From: Paracoccaceae bacterium
GTDB taxonomy: Bacteria; Pseudomonadota; Alphaproteobacteria; Rhodobacterales; Rhodobacteraceae
Assembly: GCA_024642725.1 (NCBI GenBank)
Contig: JAHEAO010000017.1
Location: 1-50,256, forward strand
Direction: 5' to 3'
DNA length: 50,256 bases
This document shows positions 8,380 to 17,604 of the stretch, one piece after another. The notes below the pieces were generated by a model. It saw nothing but the letters and a program-made list of their open reading frames with translations, was not told the DNA's origin and did no database searches. Numbering within the stretch: position 1 is the first letter of the stretch; the number at the start of each line of letters is the position of its first letter. The position numbers and the translations under genes were made by a program.

Positions 8380-8432
8380 GCCACTTCCTGCAATTTATGC
8401 AAACTCTAACTTAGGAAGGTGGTGAAAACCAC

Positions 8433-8639
8433 ATGCAGGTCAGTGTTCGTGACAACAATGTCGATCAGGCGCTTCGTGCCCTGAAGAAAAAGCTCCAGCG
8501 TGAGGGTGTCTTTCGCGAAATGAAGCTCAAGCAGCATTTCGAAAAGCCGTCCGAGAAAAAAGCGCGCGAGAAGGCCGAGGCCATCCGCCGTGCACGCAAG
8601 CTGGCTCGGAAGAAAGCACAGCGCGAAGGCGGGCTCTAA
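8433..8639 (+). CDS. rpsU: 30S ribosomal protein S21
   Basis: The 68-residue, highly basic protein starts [25 protein letters not shown], the S21 hallmark, and ends in a lysine/arginine-rich helix ([16 protein letters not shown]). S21 assists initiation near the anti-Shine-Dalgarno region of 16S rRNA. An AGGAAGGTGG ribosome site precedes the ATG, a good terminator follows, and a promoter lies just upstream, so it is probably a single-gene transcript. Confidence 0.98.
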   Translation: MQVSVRDNNVDQALRALKKKLQREGVFREMKLKQHFEKPSEKKAREKAEAIRRARKLARKKAQREGGL

Positions 8640-8679
8640 GTTCCCTTCAACGCTGGGCGGGGCAACCCGCCGATCAGAT

Positions 8680-8710
8680 AACCCCCGATGCGCAAGCTCG
8701 GGGGTTTGTC
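8680..8710 (+). terminator. Intrinsic terminator of rpsU
   Basis: AACCCCCGA (8680-8688) and TCGGGGGTT (8698-8706) form a 9-base stem around a 9-base loop, followed by TTTGTC. It lies 40 bases after the rpsU stop codon. Confidence 0.85.
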
Positions 8711-8746
8711 ATTTTCAGGCGCCCGGAAATCGGCTAACCGGGGCCC

Positions 8747-9529
8747 ATGCTTTCCTATCAGCACGGCTATCACGCCGGAAATCTCGCAGATGTCCACAAG
8801 CACGCCATGCTGGCGTGGATGCTCGACTATCTGACGCGCAAGGACAAACCCGTCACCTACATGGAAACCCATGCCGGGCGCGGTCTCTATGATCTGGCTG
8901 CCCCCGAGGCGCTGAAGACCGGCGAGGCTTCGCAGGGCGTAGCGCAGGCGCTGGCACGGGGCTGGTTTGCGCCCGACGATCCCTACAGTCGCATCCTGGA
9001 ACGGACCCGTGCCGCCTACGGGCCAACGGCCTATCCCGGCTCGCCGCTGATCGCCGCACTCTCGCTGCGCCCCGACGACCATATCCATCTGGCCGAACTG
9101 CACCCGCAGGAATTCGACGCCCTGTCCGACCTGATGCTGGCCTACCCCGCGACAGCCACGCGCAAGGACGGTCTGGCGATGGCGCTTGGCTGGACCCCGC
9201 CCACCCCGCGCCGGGGGCTTCTGATGATCGACCCCAGCTACGAGATCAAGACCGATTACGACGCCCTGCCGCCGCTGATCCGGGCGGTGAACCGCAAATG
9301 GAACGTCGGGATCATCCTGCTGTGGTACCCGATCCTGAAAACCGGCGTGCACAAGCCGATGTTGCGCGCCCTCGCAGACGCCCTGCCAGATGCGATGACG
9401 CACGAAGTCCGCTTCCCCCCCGCCCGCGACGGGCACGGCATGATCGGCAGCGGGCTGTTCATCGTCAATCCGCCCTATGGCTTCGACAAACGCGCAGAAA
9501 GCCTGTCACGGCGTTTCGCCCAGCCCTAA
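8747..9529 (+). CDS. rlmJ: 23S rRNA (adenine-2030-N6)-methyltransferase RlmJ
   Basis: The 260-residue protein begins MLSYQHGYHAGNLADVHKHAML, the defining RlmJ N-terminus, followed by the SAM-binding region (ETHAGRGLYDL, about 43-53) and the catalytic DPSY motif (about 163-166) of N6-adenine methyltransferases. RlmJ methylates A2030 of 23S rRNA before subunit assembly. Its stop codon overlaps that of the convergent Lrp-family regulator, leaving no intergenic space. Confidence 0.94.
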   Translation: MLSYQHGYHAGNLADVHKHAMLAWMLDYLTRKDKPVTYMETHAGRGLYDLAAPEALKTGEASQGVAQALARGWFAPDDPYSRILERTRAAYGPTAYPGSPLIAALSLRPDDHIHLAELHPQEFDALSDLMLAYPATATRKDGLAMALGWTPPTPRRGLLMIDPSYEIKTDYDALPPLIRAVNRKWNVGIILLWYPILKTGVHKPMLRALADALPDAMTHEVRFPPARDGHGMIGSGLFIVNPPYGFDKRAESLSRRFAQP

Positions 9530-9990
9530 ACCGGCAGCGCCGTTGTCTTGAAGACCGTCCGCAGCGCAAAGCTCGAATGCATCTGCGCCACACCCGGCAG
9601 CCGCGCCAGATGGCGGCGGTGAATCTGGGCAAAATGTTCGGTATCCAGCGCCACCACCTTCAGCAGGTAGTCCGCCGTCCCCGCCATCAGGTGGCATTCC
9701 AGAACGTCCGGCACCTTGGCCACTTCACGCTCGAACGCATCCAGAACCTCGTCGGCCTGTCCGGCCAGCGTGATCTCGACGAAAACGGTCGTCGGCCTGC
9801 CGATCTTGCGGGGATCAAGCAACGCCACATAATCCAGAATATAGCCCGACTTCTCCAGTTGTTGCACCCGCCTGTGACAGGCAGAAGGCGACAGGTTCAC
9901 CTTTTCGGAAAGCTCGGCATTCGACATCCGCCCCTGCCGCTGTAACGCCATCAGGATTTGGCGATCTATCCGGTCTAGTTCCTCAACCAT
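9526..9990 (-). CDS. Lrp/AsnC-family regulator, probable regulator of alanine dehydrogenase
   Basis: The 154-residue protein has the N-terminal AsnC helix-turn-helix (LDRIDRQILMALQRQGRMSN, then LSPSACHRRVQQLE) and a C-terminal RAM effector domain with the GTADYLLKV segment near residue 104. It is divergent from ald with about 130 bases between the starts, the usual arrangement for AldR-type proteins that activate alanine dehydrogenase in response to alanine. The target assignment is inferred from position. Confidence 0.93.
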   Translation of the reverse strand: MVEELDRIDRQILMALQRQGRMSNAELSEKVNLSPSACHRRVQQLEKSGYILDYVALLDPRKIGRPTTVFVEITLAGQADEVLDAFEREVAKVPDVLECHLMAGTADYLLKVVALDTEHFAQIHRRHLARLPGVAQMHSSFALRTVFKTTALPV

Positions 9991-10013
9991 GCAAAAATCT
10001 CGCGCGAAATGGC

Positions 10014-10028
10014 ATCTTCTTCGAAGAT
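10014..10028. promoter_or_regulatory. Candidate Lrp-type operator between aldR-like gene and ald
   Basis: ATCTTC-TTC-GAAGAT (10014-10028) is a 6-base inverted repeat with a 3-base spacer in the A/T-rich divergent region. The symmetric 15-base size matches Lrp/AsnC sites. No second exact copy is visible, although such proteins usually bind several degenerate sites. Confidence 0.4.
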
Positions 10029-10121
10029 TCGTAACTTATACGCCCATTCTCTGCACATCATTTCAAAGCAATTGCAGCCAGAAAAACACAATATGCGCCC
10101 AATCAAACACAGGAGAGTCCC

Positions 10122-11240
10122 ATGCTCATCGGCTGCCCGAAAGAGATCAAGCCACAGGAATTCCGCGTCGGTGTCACCCCCAACGCCGCTCAGGAAGCGG
10201 TGAATGCGGGCCACAAGGTGCTGGTTGAAACCAATGCCGGCGTCGGCGCCGGCTTCAGCGATGCCGATTATGTCGCGGCGGGCGCGCAGATTGCCGGCAC
10301 CGCCAAGGAGGTCTTCGACAAGGCCGACATGATCGTCAAGGTCAAGGAACCGCAGGCGGTGGAACGCAAGATGCTGCGCGACGGCCAGATTCTCTTCACC
10401 TACCTGCATCTTGCTCCCGACCCGGAGCAGACCAAGGACTTGTTGGCCTCGGGCGCGACATGCATCGCCTATGAAACCGTAACCGATGACCGCGGCGGCC
10501 TGCCCCTTCTGGCCCCGATGTCCGAGGTAGCCGGTCGTCTGGCACCGCAGGTCGGCGCCTGGACGCTGCAAAAGGCCAATGGCGGCCGTGGCGTGCTGCT
10601 GGGCGGCGTGCCCGGCGTCGGCCCCGCCCGCGTTCTGGTCATCGGCGGCGGTGTCGTCGGCACTCATGCTGCCAAGATCGCCGCTGGCATGGGCGCGGAT
10701 GTCACCGTGCTCGACCGCTCGATCCCGCGCCTGCGCTACCTTGACGATGTCTTCGGCGGCACGTTCAAGAACTCCTACGCCAGCGCAGGCAACACGATCG
10801 AACTGGCGCGTCAGGCCGACATGATCATCGGCGCGGTGCTGATCCCCGGTGCTGCTGCGCCGAAACTGATCAGCCGCGCACAACTGTCGGAACTGAAAAC
10901 CGGCGCGGCGCTGGTTGACGTGGCCATCGATCAGGGCGGCTGCTTTGAAACCTCCAAGGCGACCACGCATCAGGACCCGATCTACGAAGTCGATGGCATC
11001 ATGCACTACTGCGTCGCCAACATGCCCGGCGCGGTGGCCCGGACTTCGACAATCGCGCTTGGCAACGCAACGATGCCCTTCATGCTGGCCCTGGCCAACA
11101 AGGGCTGGCGCAAGGCCTGCGAGGATGACCGCCATCTTCTGGCCGGTCTGAACGTGCATGCCGGCAAGCTGACCTATGCAGCGGTCGGCACCGCGCTTGG
11201 GCTGGATGTGATGGACCCGAAGAAAGCGCTTGCGGCCTGA
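10122..11240 (+). CDS. ald: Alanine dehydrogenase
   Basis: The NAD-dependent enzyme interconverts L-alanine and pyruvate plus ammonia in the cytoplasm. The 372 residues match the usual length: the N-terminal catalytic segment IGCPKEIKPQEFRVGVTP with Arg and Lys substrate residues (Lys near 75 in VKVKEP), catalytic His near 96 in FTYLHLA, the NAD-binding GGGVVGTHAAKIA (about 174-186), and Asp near 270 (VDVAIDQGG). AGGAGAG precedes the ATG. A terminator follows and an Lrp-family gene diverges upstream. Confidence 0.97.
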   Translation: MLIGCPKEIKPQEFRVGVTPNAAQEAVNAGHKVLVETNAGVGAGFSDADYVAAGAQIAGTAKEVFDKADMIVKVKEPQAVERKMLRDGQILFTYLHLAPDPEQTKDLLASGATCIAYETVTDDRGGLPLLAPMSEVAGRLAPQVGAWTLQKANGGRGVLLGGVPGVGPARVLVIGGGVVGTHAAKIAAGMGADVTVLDRSIPRLRYLDDVFGGTFKNSYASAGNTIELARQADMIIGAVLIPGAAAPKLISRAQLSELKTGAALVDVAIDQGGCFETSKATTHQDPIYEVDGIMHYCVANMPGAVARTSTIALGNATMPFMLALANKGWRKACEDDRHLLAGLNVHAGKLTYAAVGTALGLDVMDPKKALAA

Positions 11241-11261
11241 CGGTCGGCGTTCATTCAAGAC

Positions 11262-11290
11262 AAAGGCCCGCGAAACCTCGCGGGCCTTTT
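11262..11290. terminator. Bidirectional terminator between ald and mscL
   Basis: AAAGGCCCGCGA (11262-11273) and TCGCGGGCCTTT (11278-11289) form a 12-base stem with a 4-base loop and a T-run. It lies between converging genes. Confidence 0.88.
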
Positions 11291-11311
11291 CATTTCGGCA
11301 TGGTGTCGGGC

Positions 11312-11701
11312 TTACTTTTTCAGCGCGTCCCGAATTTCCATCAGCAGGTCGACCTCGGACGGGCCTGCAGGTGCTTCGACGACTTCTTCTTTCTTCATGG
11401 CGGCATCCTTGACCCGGTTCACCATCTTGACCAACAGGAACACCACCCAGGCGATGATCAGAAAATTGATCAGCGCGGTGATGAAACTACCGTAGTTGAA
11501 TGATGCCGCATCCGGCCCGTCGCCCAGCGCAACTTTAAGCCCCGAAAAATCGATCCCGCCAGTTACCAGACTGATGATCGGGTTGATCAGATCGTCGACG
11601 AGTGATGTGACGATTGCCGTGAACGCCGCGCCGATGATGATACCAACGGCCATATCCATGACGTTGCCCTTGGCGATGAAATCCTTGAATTCGTTAAGCA
11701 T
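11312..11701 (-). CDS. mscL: Large-conductance mechanosensitive channel MscL
   Basis: The 129-residue protein begins [20 protein letters not shown], the MscL N-terminal amphipathic helix, followed by TM1 ([20 protein letters not shown]), a periplasmic loop, TM2 ([16 protein letters not shown]) and a cytoplasmic helical bundle. MscL is a pentameric inner-membrane channel that opens under hypo-osmotic shock. The true ATG is at 11701; the longer open frame upstream lacks the family sequence. Confidence 0.96.
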   Translation of the reverse strand: MLNEFKDFIAKGNVMDMAVGIIIGAAFTAIVTSLVDDLINPIISLVTGGIDFSGLKVALGDGPDAASFNYGSFITALINFLIIAWVVFLLVKMVNRVKDAAMKKEEVVEAPAGPSEVDLLMEIRDALKK

Positions 11702-11838
11702 ATTTGTGTCCCCACTACAGTTCCTGTTCGCGCGCGCTGCGCGTTCGCGCACAGCCTTTAGCACAAATCGGAAGAGTTGCGCCCCTTTTTTGCGGGGAAT
11801 GTGCCGATACATGTCACCGGGATAAAAAAGGAAATCCG

Positions 11839-12558
11839 ATGACAATTCTGAACAATACCCTGACCTCGAACCTCGCTGACTTTCCCATCACGTCCAAATG
11901 GCCAGCGAGGCATCCCGAAAGGATCCAACTGTATTCCTTTCCGACGCCGAACGGCGTCAAGATCTCCATCGCACTGGAAGAAATGGGCCTGCCCTACGAG
12001 GCCCACAAGATCAGCATTTTCGATGACGTGACGACGCCGGAGTTTCTTTCGCTCAACCCCAACAACAAGATCCCTGCAATCGTCGATCCGGACGGACCGA
12101 ACGGCGCGGCGATCGGGCTGTTCGAAAGCGGCGCCATCCTGATCTATCTGGCCGAAAAATCCGGCAAGCTGTTGGGGTCGACCGCCGCGCAGAAATACAA
12201 GACCATCCAGTGGCTGATGTTCCAGATGGGCGGCGTCGGCCCGATGTTCGGGCAGCTTGGCTTTTTCTACAAGTTCGGCGGCGCCGAAATGAAAGACCCG
12301 ACCGCCCGGAACCGCTACATCGCCGAAGCCAAGCGGTTGCTGAACGTCGTGAACCGGGAACTTGACGGCAAAGACTGGATCACCGGCGAGTTCTCGATTG
12401 CCGATATCGCGCTGGCGCCATGGCTCAACGCTCTGGACTTCTATGGTGCCAAGGGCGTCGTCGGCTGGGACAGCTACCCGAATGTCGTTGCCTATACCGA
12501 CCGTTTCTACGCGCGCCCGGCAGTTGCCAAGGCCAAGAACATCCCGCCGCGAGACTAG
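11839..12558 (+). CDS. Glutathione S-transferase, YfcG/YghU (Nu-class) type
   Basis: The 239-residue protein has an N-terminal thioredoxin-like domain with the [13 protein letters not shown] segment (about 36-48), NNKIPAIVD (about 76-84) and [14 protein letters not shown], then an all-helical C-terminal domain. The TPNG turn in place of a catalytic Ser, Tyr or Cys is characteristic of the YfcG/YghU disulfide-bond oxidoreductases. AAAGGA precedes the ATG at 11839. The substrate is unknown. It shares its stop CTAG with the convergent YtoQ gene. Confidence 0.9.
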   Translation: MTILNNTLTSNLADFPITSKWPARHPERIQLYSFPTPNGVKISIALEEMGLPYEAHKISIFDDVTTPEFLSLNPNNKIPAIVDPDGPNGAAIGLFESGAILIYLAEKSGKLLGSTAAQKYKTIQWLMFQMGGVGPMFGQLGFFYKFGGAEMKDPTARNRYIAEAKRLLNVVNRELDGKDWITGEFSIADIALAPWLNALDFYGAKGVVGWDSYPNVVAYTDRFYARPAVAKAKNIPPRD

Positions 12559-13004
12559 CCCGGCAGCGCGCCTGTCAGCACATAGCGCAGGATCTGCACG
12601 ACCTGCCGCGGCTCTTGCGCAACAGCGAGCGCCGCGGCATCAACCTCTTTCAGCGCATGGGCATGGTCGGGACCGTGCAGGATGATCAGCGACTTGCCCA
12701 GCGCAGCGGCATAGCCGGCATCAAAGGCGGCATTCCACTGCTTGTACTGCTCGCCGAACCGGACCACCACGACATCGGCCTGCTCAATGCCTTTCCGGGT
12801 CCGGATCGCATTGACCTTCGCACCCTTGTTGTCGTGCCAGAACTTGTCCGGCTCGGCCCCAAGGATCGCCACGCCGCAATCGTCGGACGCGGCATGATCG
12901 GTGACCGGGCTGCTGAACGACACCTCCAGCCCGGCGGCCCCTTCGACAATCTGTTCGCGCCAGTCGGTGTGAATTTCACCGGACAGATAAACCTTCAGTG
13001 TCAT
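12555..13004 (-). CDS. YtoQ-family protein, unknown function
   Basis: The 149-residue protein starts MTLKVYLSGEIHTDWREQI and contains SPVTDHAASDDCG and the AVRF-like VVVVRFGEQYKQWNAAFDAG segment. This pattern is the YtoQ family, which resembles nucleoside 2-deoxyribosyltransferases in fold. No activity has been shown for the family as far as I know. It lies just downstream of pheT on the same strand with a 23-base gap, so it may be cotranscribed. Confidence 0.85.
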   Translation of the reverse strand: MTLKVYLSGEIHTDWREQIVEGAAGLEVSFSSPVTDHAASDDCGVAILGAEPDKFWHDNKGAKVNAIRTRKGIEQADVVVVRFGEQYKQWNAAFDAGYAAALGKSLIILHGPDHAHALKEVDAAALAVAQEPRQVVQILRYVLTGALPG

Positions 13005-13027
13005 GGCGTTTCCTTTCCGCTTTCGCC

Positions 13028-15442
13028 TCAGCTGCGCAGCACGCCGCCCGTCGCCTTGCCGACCTTTTCGACGATCGTGGCGGCAATCGCTTCGATCTCC
13101 TTTTCGGTCAGCGTCTTTTCGACCGGCTGCAGCCGGACCGAGATCGCCAGCGACTTCTTGCCCGCGCCCATCTGCGCCTCGGCCTTGGCGCCGCTGAATT
13201 CATCGAACACCCGCACGCTTTCGATCAGCGCCTTGTCCGCACCGGCCGCCGCATTGACCAGAGTCAGCGCCTCTACGCCCTGATCGACCACGAAGGCAAA
13301 ATCGCGTTCCACGGCCTGAAGCCCGCTCAGCACCAGCGCCGGTCGCGTCGCGCTCCGGGTCTTCGGGAACGGCACCCGTTCAGGGAAGACGGTAAACGCC
13401 ACCGCGGGCCCCTTCACATCCAGCGCCTTGAGCACCTTGGGATGGACCTCGCCGAACACCGCCAGCACGTTCTTTGGCCCAAGGCTGATCTGCCCCGACC
13501 GTCCCGGATGCCACCACCCCGGCGCATTGCGCTGGATCTGCGCTTTCGCCGGCGCACCGACGGCCGCCAGAACCGCCTCGGCATCGGCCTTTGCGTCGTA
13601 AAGATCGACCGCCCGGCGCGACCCAAAGGGATCGCGCGGCGCGGCATGGCCGACCAGCAGGCCAGACACCTGCACATGCTGCTCTTCCGGCTCGCCGCCG
13701 TGAAAGGCGGGGCCGACCTCGAACAGCGCCAGATCCATGAAGCCCCGCGCCTGATTGCGCGCCGCGGCCTGCAACAGCCCCGGCAGAAGATCGGGACGCA
13801 TATGGCTCATCTCCGACGAAATCGGGTTTTCCAGCCGCGTCACATCGGTGCCGCCGCCGAACAGCGCGGCAGACCCCGCGTCGATGAAGGAATAGGTCAC
13901 GCATTCATTGTAACCCAGCGCCGCCGCCGTCCGCCGCGCATCGCGCTCGCGGATCTGCATCGGCGTCAGGATCGGGCGCGGCACACCGGGCTGGGTGCGC
14001 GCCATCGGCTTGCCCTTCAGCTTGGTCAGCGACGCGATGCGGGCCACTTCCTCGACCAGATCGGCCTCTCCCTGAACATCCGGGCGCCAGCTTGGAACCT
14101 GTGCCATATTGCCATCAATCACGAAACCCAAAGATTCCAGTGTGGCAATTTGATCTTTCGCAGAAATCTCCATGCCGACGAGCGATTGCACGCGGTCGGT
14201 GTCCAGCTTGTAGGCACGGTGCCAGTCCGGGACTTCGCCGGCGACCACGACCTCGGACGGCTCGCCACCGCACAGCTCGATGATCATCTGCGTCGCCAAT
14301 TCCATCGCCGGGGCGTTGAAGGCCGGATCGATGCCGCGTTCGTTGCGATAGCGCGCGTCAGAGTTGATCTTCAGCCGCCGCCCGGTCGCCGCGATCTGCC
14401 GCGTCTCCCACAGCGCCGCCTCAACGAAGACATCCGTGGTTTCGGCGGTGCAGCCGCTGTGCAGCCCTCCCATAACGCCCGCGATGCTTTCTATGCCGCT
14501 TTCGTCCGAGATGACGACCATGCCCTCTTCCAGCGCATAGTCCTTGTCATCCAGCGCCACGATACTGTCACCGGCTTTCGCCTTGTGCACCCGCAGATCG
14601 CCCTTGACCTTGCCAGCATCGAAAACGTGCAGCGGACGGTTCATGTCGTAAGTGAAGAAGTTGGTCACATCGACAAGCGCCGAGATCGGCCGCAACCCGA
14701 TCGCGCGCAGCCGGTCCTGCAGCCATTGCGGGCTGGGTCCGTTCTTCACGCCCCGGATCATCCGGCCCATGAACAGGTAACAACCGTCGTCGCCCCGTGT
14801 ATCTGCGTCGATGGTCACGTTGATCGGACTTTTGAACGTGCCCGGCACAAGCGCGGTCTTCTCGGGCTTCAGCGTCCCCAGACCCCGCGCGGCCAGATCG
14901 CGGGCGATGCCGCGAATGCCCAGCGCGTCCTGACGGTTCGGCGTGATCGCGATCTCGATCACCGGATCGACCTTGGCCGGGTCATGCTCGGCCAGCCAGT
15001 CGATGAACCTTTCACCGACCTTGCCCGAGGACAGTTCGATGATACCGTCATGTTCTTCGGACAGTTCCATCTCACGTTCGGAACACATCATGCCGTGGCT
15101 TTCGATGCCCCGGATCTTGCCGACCTGAATCGTCGTGTCGATTCCGGGGATATACATGCCCGGCTTGGCCACGACGACCGTGATCCCGGCCCGCGCATTG
15201 GGCGCGCCGCAGATGATCTGCTTGTCGCCCTCGTCGGTTTCCACGACGCAGACCCGCAGCTTGTCGGCATCGGGATGCTTTTCCGCGGTCTTCACCTTGC
15301 CAATGGTAAAATCCCTGAGCGCGTCCAGAGGGTTCTCGACCCCCTCGACCTCCAGCCCAAGGTCGGTCAGCGCATAGGTGATCTCGTCGACCGAGGCGGT
15401 CGTGTCGAGATGGTCTTTCAGCCAAGACAGCGTGAATTTCAT
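13028..15442 (-). CDS. pheT: Phenylalanine--tRNA ligase beta subunit
   Basis: The 804 residues match the family length. The order is: N-terminal MKFTLSWLKDHLDT, the tRNA-binding OB domain (about 40-150, with ADKLRVCVVE), the B3/B4 editing domain (about 205-385, with the catalytically inactive class II core region following), the B5 domain (about 400-475) and the C-terminal ferredoxin-fold anticodon-binding domain (about 705-800). It forms an alpha2-beta2 tetramer with PheS. It is separated from pheS by about 1 kb holding an ASCH-domain gene, which is unusual because the two are normally adjacent. Confidence 0.98.
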   Translation of the reverse strand: MKFTLSWLKDHLDTTASVDEITYALTDLGLEVEGVENPLDALRDFTIGKVKTAEKHPDADKLRVCVVETDEGDKQIICGAPNARAGITVVVAKPGMYIPGIDTTIQVGKIRGIESHGMMCSEREMELSEEHDGIIELSSGKVGERFIDWLAEHDPAKVDPVIEIAITPNRQDALGIRGIARDLAARGLGTLKPEKTALVPGTFKSPINVTIDADTRGDDGCYLFMGRMIRGVKNGPSPQWLQDRLRAIGLRPISALVDVTNFFTYDMNRPLHVFDAGKVKGDLRVHKAKAGDSIVALDDKDYALEEGMVVISDESGIESIAGVMGGLHSGCTAETTDVFVEAALWETRQIAATGRRLKINSDARYRNERGIDPAFNAPAMELATQMIIELCGGEPSEVVVAGEVPDWHRAYKLDTDRVQSLVGMEISAKDQIATLESLGFVIDGNMAQVPSWRPDVQGEADLVEEVARIASLTKLKGKPMARTQPGVPRPILTPMQIRERDARRTAAALGYNECVTYSFIDAGSAALFGGGTDVTRLENPISSEMSHMRPDLLPGLLQAAARNQARGFMDLALFEVGPAFHGGEPEEQHVQVSGLLVGHAAPRDPFGSRRAVDLYDAKADAEAVLAAVGAPAKAQIQRNAPGWWHPGRSGQISLGPKNVLAVFGEVHPKVLKALDVKGPAVAFTVFPERVPFPKTRSATRPALVLSGLQAVERDFAFVVDQGVEALTLVNAAAGADKALIESVRVFDEFSGAKAEAQMGAGKKSLAISVRLQPVEKTLTEKEIEAIAATIVEKVGKATGGVLRS

Positions 15443-15598
15443 CGTTCAGGTCCATCGTTCAGGTGTCGTCGGCGTTCCTAGCCGAATTGTCCGGGTGGGG
15501 AAAGCCGCGTTGACCTGATTCTTCCCCAGATTGGCCCCAATAGGACTGTAGTCAGGGGCCAGTCGTTCCAGCGGGGACGACCCGGCAGAGACGCGACA

Positions 15599-15865
15599 TT
15601 GAAACAGATACTTGCAGCATTGGCGCTTTTAGGACTGGCAGGTTTCCTGCACCTGAATTTTGCAAGGGTCGATCAGGCTCCGTCTGCGATCCTTCGGGCG
15701 GCCGAGGCCGCCGGAAAATGTGTCGGGAACAAGATATTCTACGGCAATCTCTCGCTGAACTGCGGATCGCCGGTGTCTTTCGTCGACCTGCGCAAACTGG
15801 ACATGAGGTCCGACAACCGCGCTCGACAGGGGTCTTCAATCGCGTGGGTTGCTCCCGGAAACTGA
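15599..15865 (+). CDS. Small exported protein, uncertain
   Basis: An 88-residue frame begins at a TTG (15599) and encodes a convincing signal peptide (MKQILAALALLGLAGFLHLN), followed by a short region with two cysteines (KCVGN and LNCGS). There is only a weak AGAG ribosome site and no recognised domain. It is opposite in strand to its pheT and ASCH neighbours. It could be a small periplasmic protein or a non-coding open frame; the signal-like N-terminus is the only support. Confidence 0.4.
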   Translation: MKQILAALALLGLAGFLHLNFARVDQAPSAILRAAEAAGKCVGNKIFYGNLSLNCGSPVSFVDLRKLDMRSDNRARQGSSIAWVAPGN

Positions 15866-15886
15866 CCGCGAGGACCGGATGCAGCA

Positions 15887-16312
15887 TCAGGTCTTCGGTT
15901 GCAGCCCCGCCAGATCCTCGACGACCTCGAACCGCTCACAGATCATCATCATGTCCGGGGCCCAGCCGCCGTTACGCTCGAAATAGCGGCGATGGTCGTC
16001 GTACCACTCCTGGTAGGTTTCGTTCTCGCCCTCGGCCAGCGCGAAATCCTCAGAGATTTCATTCAACGGCATTTCTTCGACGCTGACGGTCCGGATCACG
16101 ACGGCAGGCGTTCCGTCCCAGTCGGTGATGATATCGCAGCGCCCGGCCACCGGCTTGGCCTCTTTGCCCGGCCCGAAATCCGCCAGCCGCCCCATCGTCG
16201 CCCGCTTCTTGCCAGCGCGGACAAGCGCGATGAGTTCGCGGTTCATCGCATCGGAATCGCCGAAGCGGAAGGTGACGGCGTTGGGGTATCTTTGCCTCAG
16301 GTCTTCAATCAT
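15887..16312 (-). CDS. ASCH-domain protein
   Basis: The 141-residue protein contains ATMGRLADFGPGKEAKPVAG and the DWDGTPAVVIRTVSVEEMPLNEI segment, typical of the ASCH (PUA-like, YqfB/DUF984) fold, which is predicted to bind RNA or modified nucleosides; some members are amidohydrolases of N4-acetylcytidine. It lies between pheS and pheT on their strand, with a 103-base gap from pheS, and may share their transcript. The specific function is unknown. Confidence 0.85.
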   Translation of the reverse strand: MIEDLRQRYPNAVTFRFGDSDAMNRELIALVRAGKKRATMGRLADFGPGKEAKPVAGRCDIITDWDGTPAVVIRTVSVEEMPLNEISEDFALAEGENETYQEWYDDHRRYFERNGGWAPDMMMICERFEVVEDLAGLQPKT

Positions 16313-16398
16313 GGCCGGATCCGCTTTTTCGCGATCATGTGGTTAATATTGCCTGAATATGTTACCGCTACCATTTGCAATTTCAAAGAGTTAGCCAT

Positions 16399-16416
16399 GC
16401 GTCCACGTGTGGACGC
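16399..16416. repeat. Perfect 18-bp hairpin at the pheS stop codon
   Basis: GCGTCCAC (16399-16406) and GTGGACGC (16409-16416) are exact inverted copies with two bases between them. The right arm touches the pheS stop codon (16416-16418). No T-run follows on the minus strand, so it is not a standard terminator; it could stabilise the 3' end of pheS mRNA or bind a protein. Confidence 0.5.
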
Positions 16417-17486
16417 TACCGATTCACCCCACCGTGCAGGGTCGGCACATCCAGCGCCGAGAACCCGAAATGCCGCAGCCAGCGCAGGTCGGAATCGAAG
16501 AAGGCCCGCAGGTCGGGGATGCCGTATTTCAGCATCGCCAGCCGGTCGATTCCCATGCCGAAAGCAAAGCCCTGCCACTCGTTCGGATCTACCCCTGCCG
16601 CCGTCAGAACCTTGGGATGGACCATGCCCGACCCCAGCACTTCCAGCCAATCGTCGCCCTCACCCACCTTCACCGTGCCGCCTTCCCAGGAACACTGGAT
16701 ATCGACCTCTGCCGAAGGTTCGGTGAACGGAAAATGCGAGGCCCGGAACCGGGTGCGAACCCCGGTCCCGAAGAAGGCGGAGAAGAATTCCTCCAGCACC
16801 CATTTCAGGTTGGCCATCGACAAGTCACGGTCGATCGCCAGACCTTCGATCTGGTGGAACATCGGCGTGTGGGTCTGGTCGTAATCGGCGCGATAGACGC
16901 GACCGGGCGCAATCACCCGGATCGGCGCGCCATGCTTGGCCATCGACCGGATCTGCACCGGGCTCGTGTGGGTCCGCAGCACATGCGGCGGGCGGCCATC
17001 GCCCGGATCACGATGCATGTAAAACGTGTCCATCTCGGTCCGCGTCGGATGCTCGGGCGGGATATTGAGCGCATCGAAGTTGAACCAGTCACTTTCGACC
17101 TGCGGCCCTTCCGCAACCGCGAATCCCATATCGGCGAAGATCGCAGAGACCTCGTCGGTGACCTGGGACACGGGATGGATGGTCCCTTGCGGACGCGGGC
17201 GTCCCGGCAAGGTGACGTCCAACCATTCGTGGCGCAGACGCTCGTCAAGCGCCGCATCAGCCAGCGCCGATTTCTTCGCCGCCAGCGCCGAAGTGATTTC
17301 ATCCTTGAGGCGATTCAGCGCGGGTCCGGCAACCTGCCGCTCTTCGGGGGTCATCTTGCCCAGTTCGCGCATCTTCAGCGCGACCTCACCCTGCTTGCCC
17401 ATCGCCTGAACCCGGATGTCTTCCAGCGCGGCTTCATCGACCGCCCCGGCAACGGCGTTCAGGTATTTCTGTCTCAGGTCGTCCAT
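16416..17486 (-). CDS. pheS: Phenylalanine--tRNA ligase alpha subunit
   Basis: The 356-residue catalytic subunit has the N-terminal coiled-coil domain (residues 1-90, including [18 protein letters not shown]), the class II motif 2 region ([21 protein letters not shown], near 200) and motif 3 ([17 protein letters not shown], near 317), ending with the conserved [10 protein letters not shown]. It activates phenylalanine and transfers it to tRNA-Phe together with PheT. The ATG at 17486 opens the family's usual [12 protein letters not shown]. Confidence 0.98.
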   Translation of the reverse strand: MDDLRQKYLNAVAGAVDEAALEDIRVQAMGKQGEVALKMRELGKMTPEERQVAGPALNRLKDEITSALAAKKSALADAALDERLRHEWLDVTLPGRPRPQGTIHPVSQVTDEVSAIFADMGFAVAEGPQVESDWFNFDALNIPPEHPTRTEMDTFYMHRDPGDGRPPHVLRTHTSPVQIRSMAKHGAPIRVIAPGRVYRADYDQTHTPMFHQIEGLAIDRDLSMANLKWVLEEFFSAFFGTGVRTRFRASHFPFTEPSAEVDIQCSWEGGTVKVGEGDDWLEVLGSGMVHPKVLTAAGVDPNEWQGFAFGMGIDRLAMLKYGIPDLRAFFDSDLRWLRHFGFSALDVPTLHGGVNR

Positions 17487-17604
17487 CAGGATCCGTCCTA
17501 TGTTGTCTTGCTCCGGGTGCTAGCGATTTCCGTTTGAGGCTTCAAGCCGATTGCCCTGCCGCCCGGCCTGTCCGTCACTCTGCAAACTACCCGCTCCGGG
17601 GCTC

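Noticed and set aside
12998-15481. Very long open frame on the plus strand opposite pheT (about 827 codons)
   Set aside because: Its composition is the mirror of pheT codon usage in a high-GC genome. It has no domain, no ribosome site, and pheT on the other strand matches its family over the full length.
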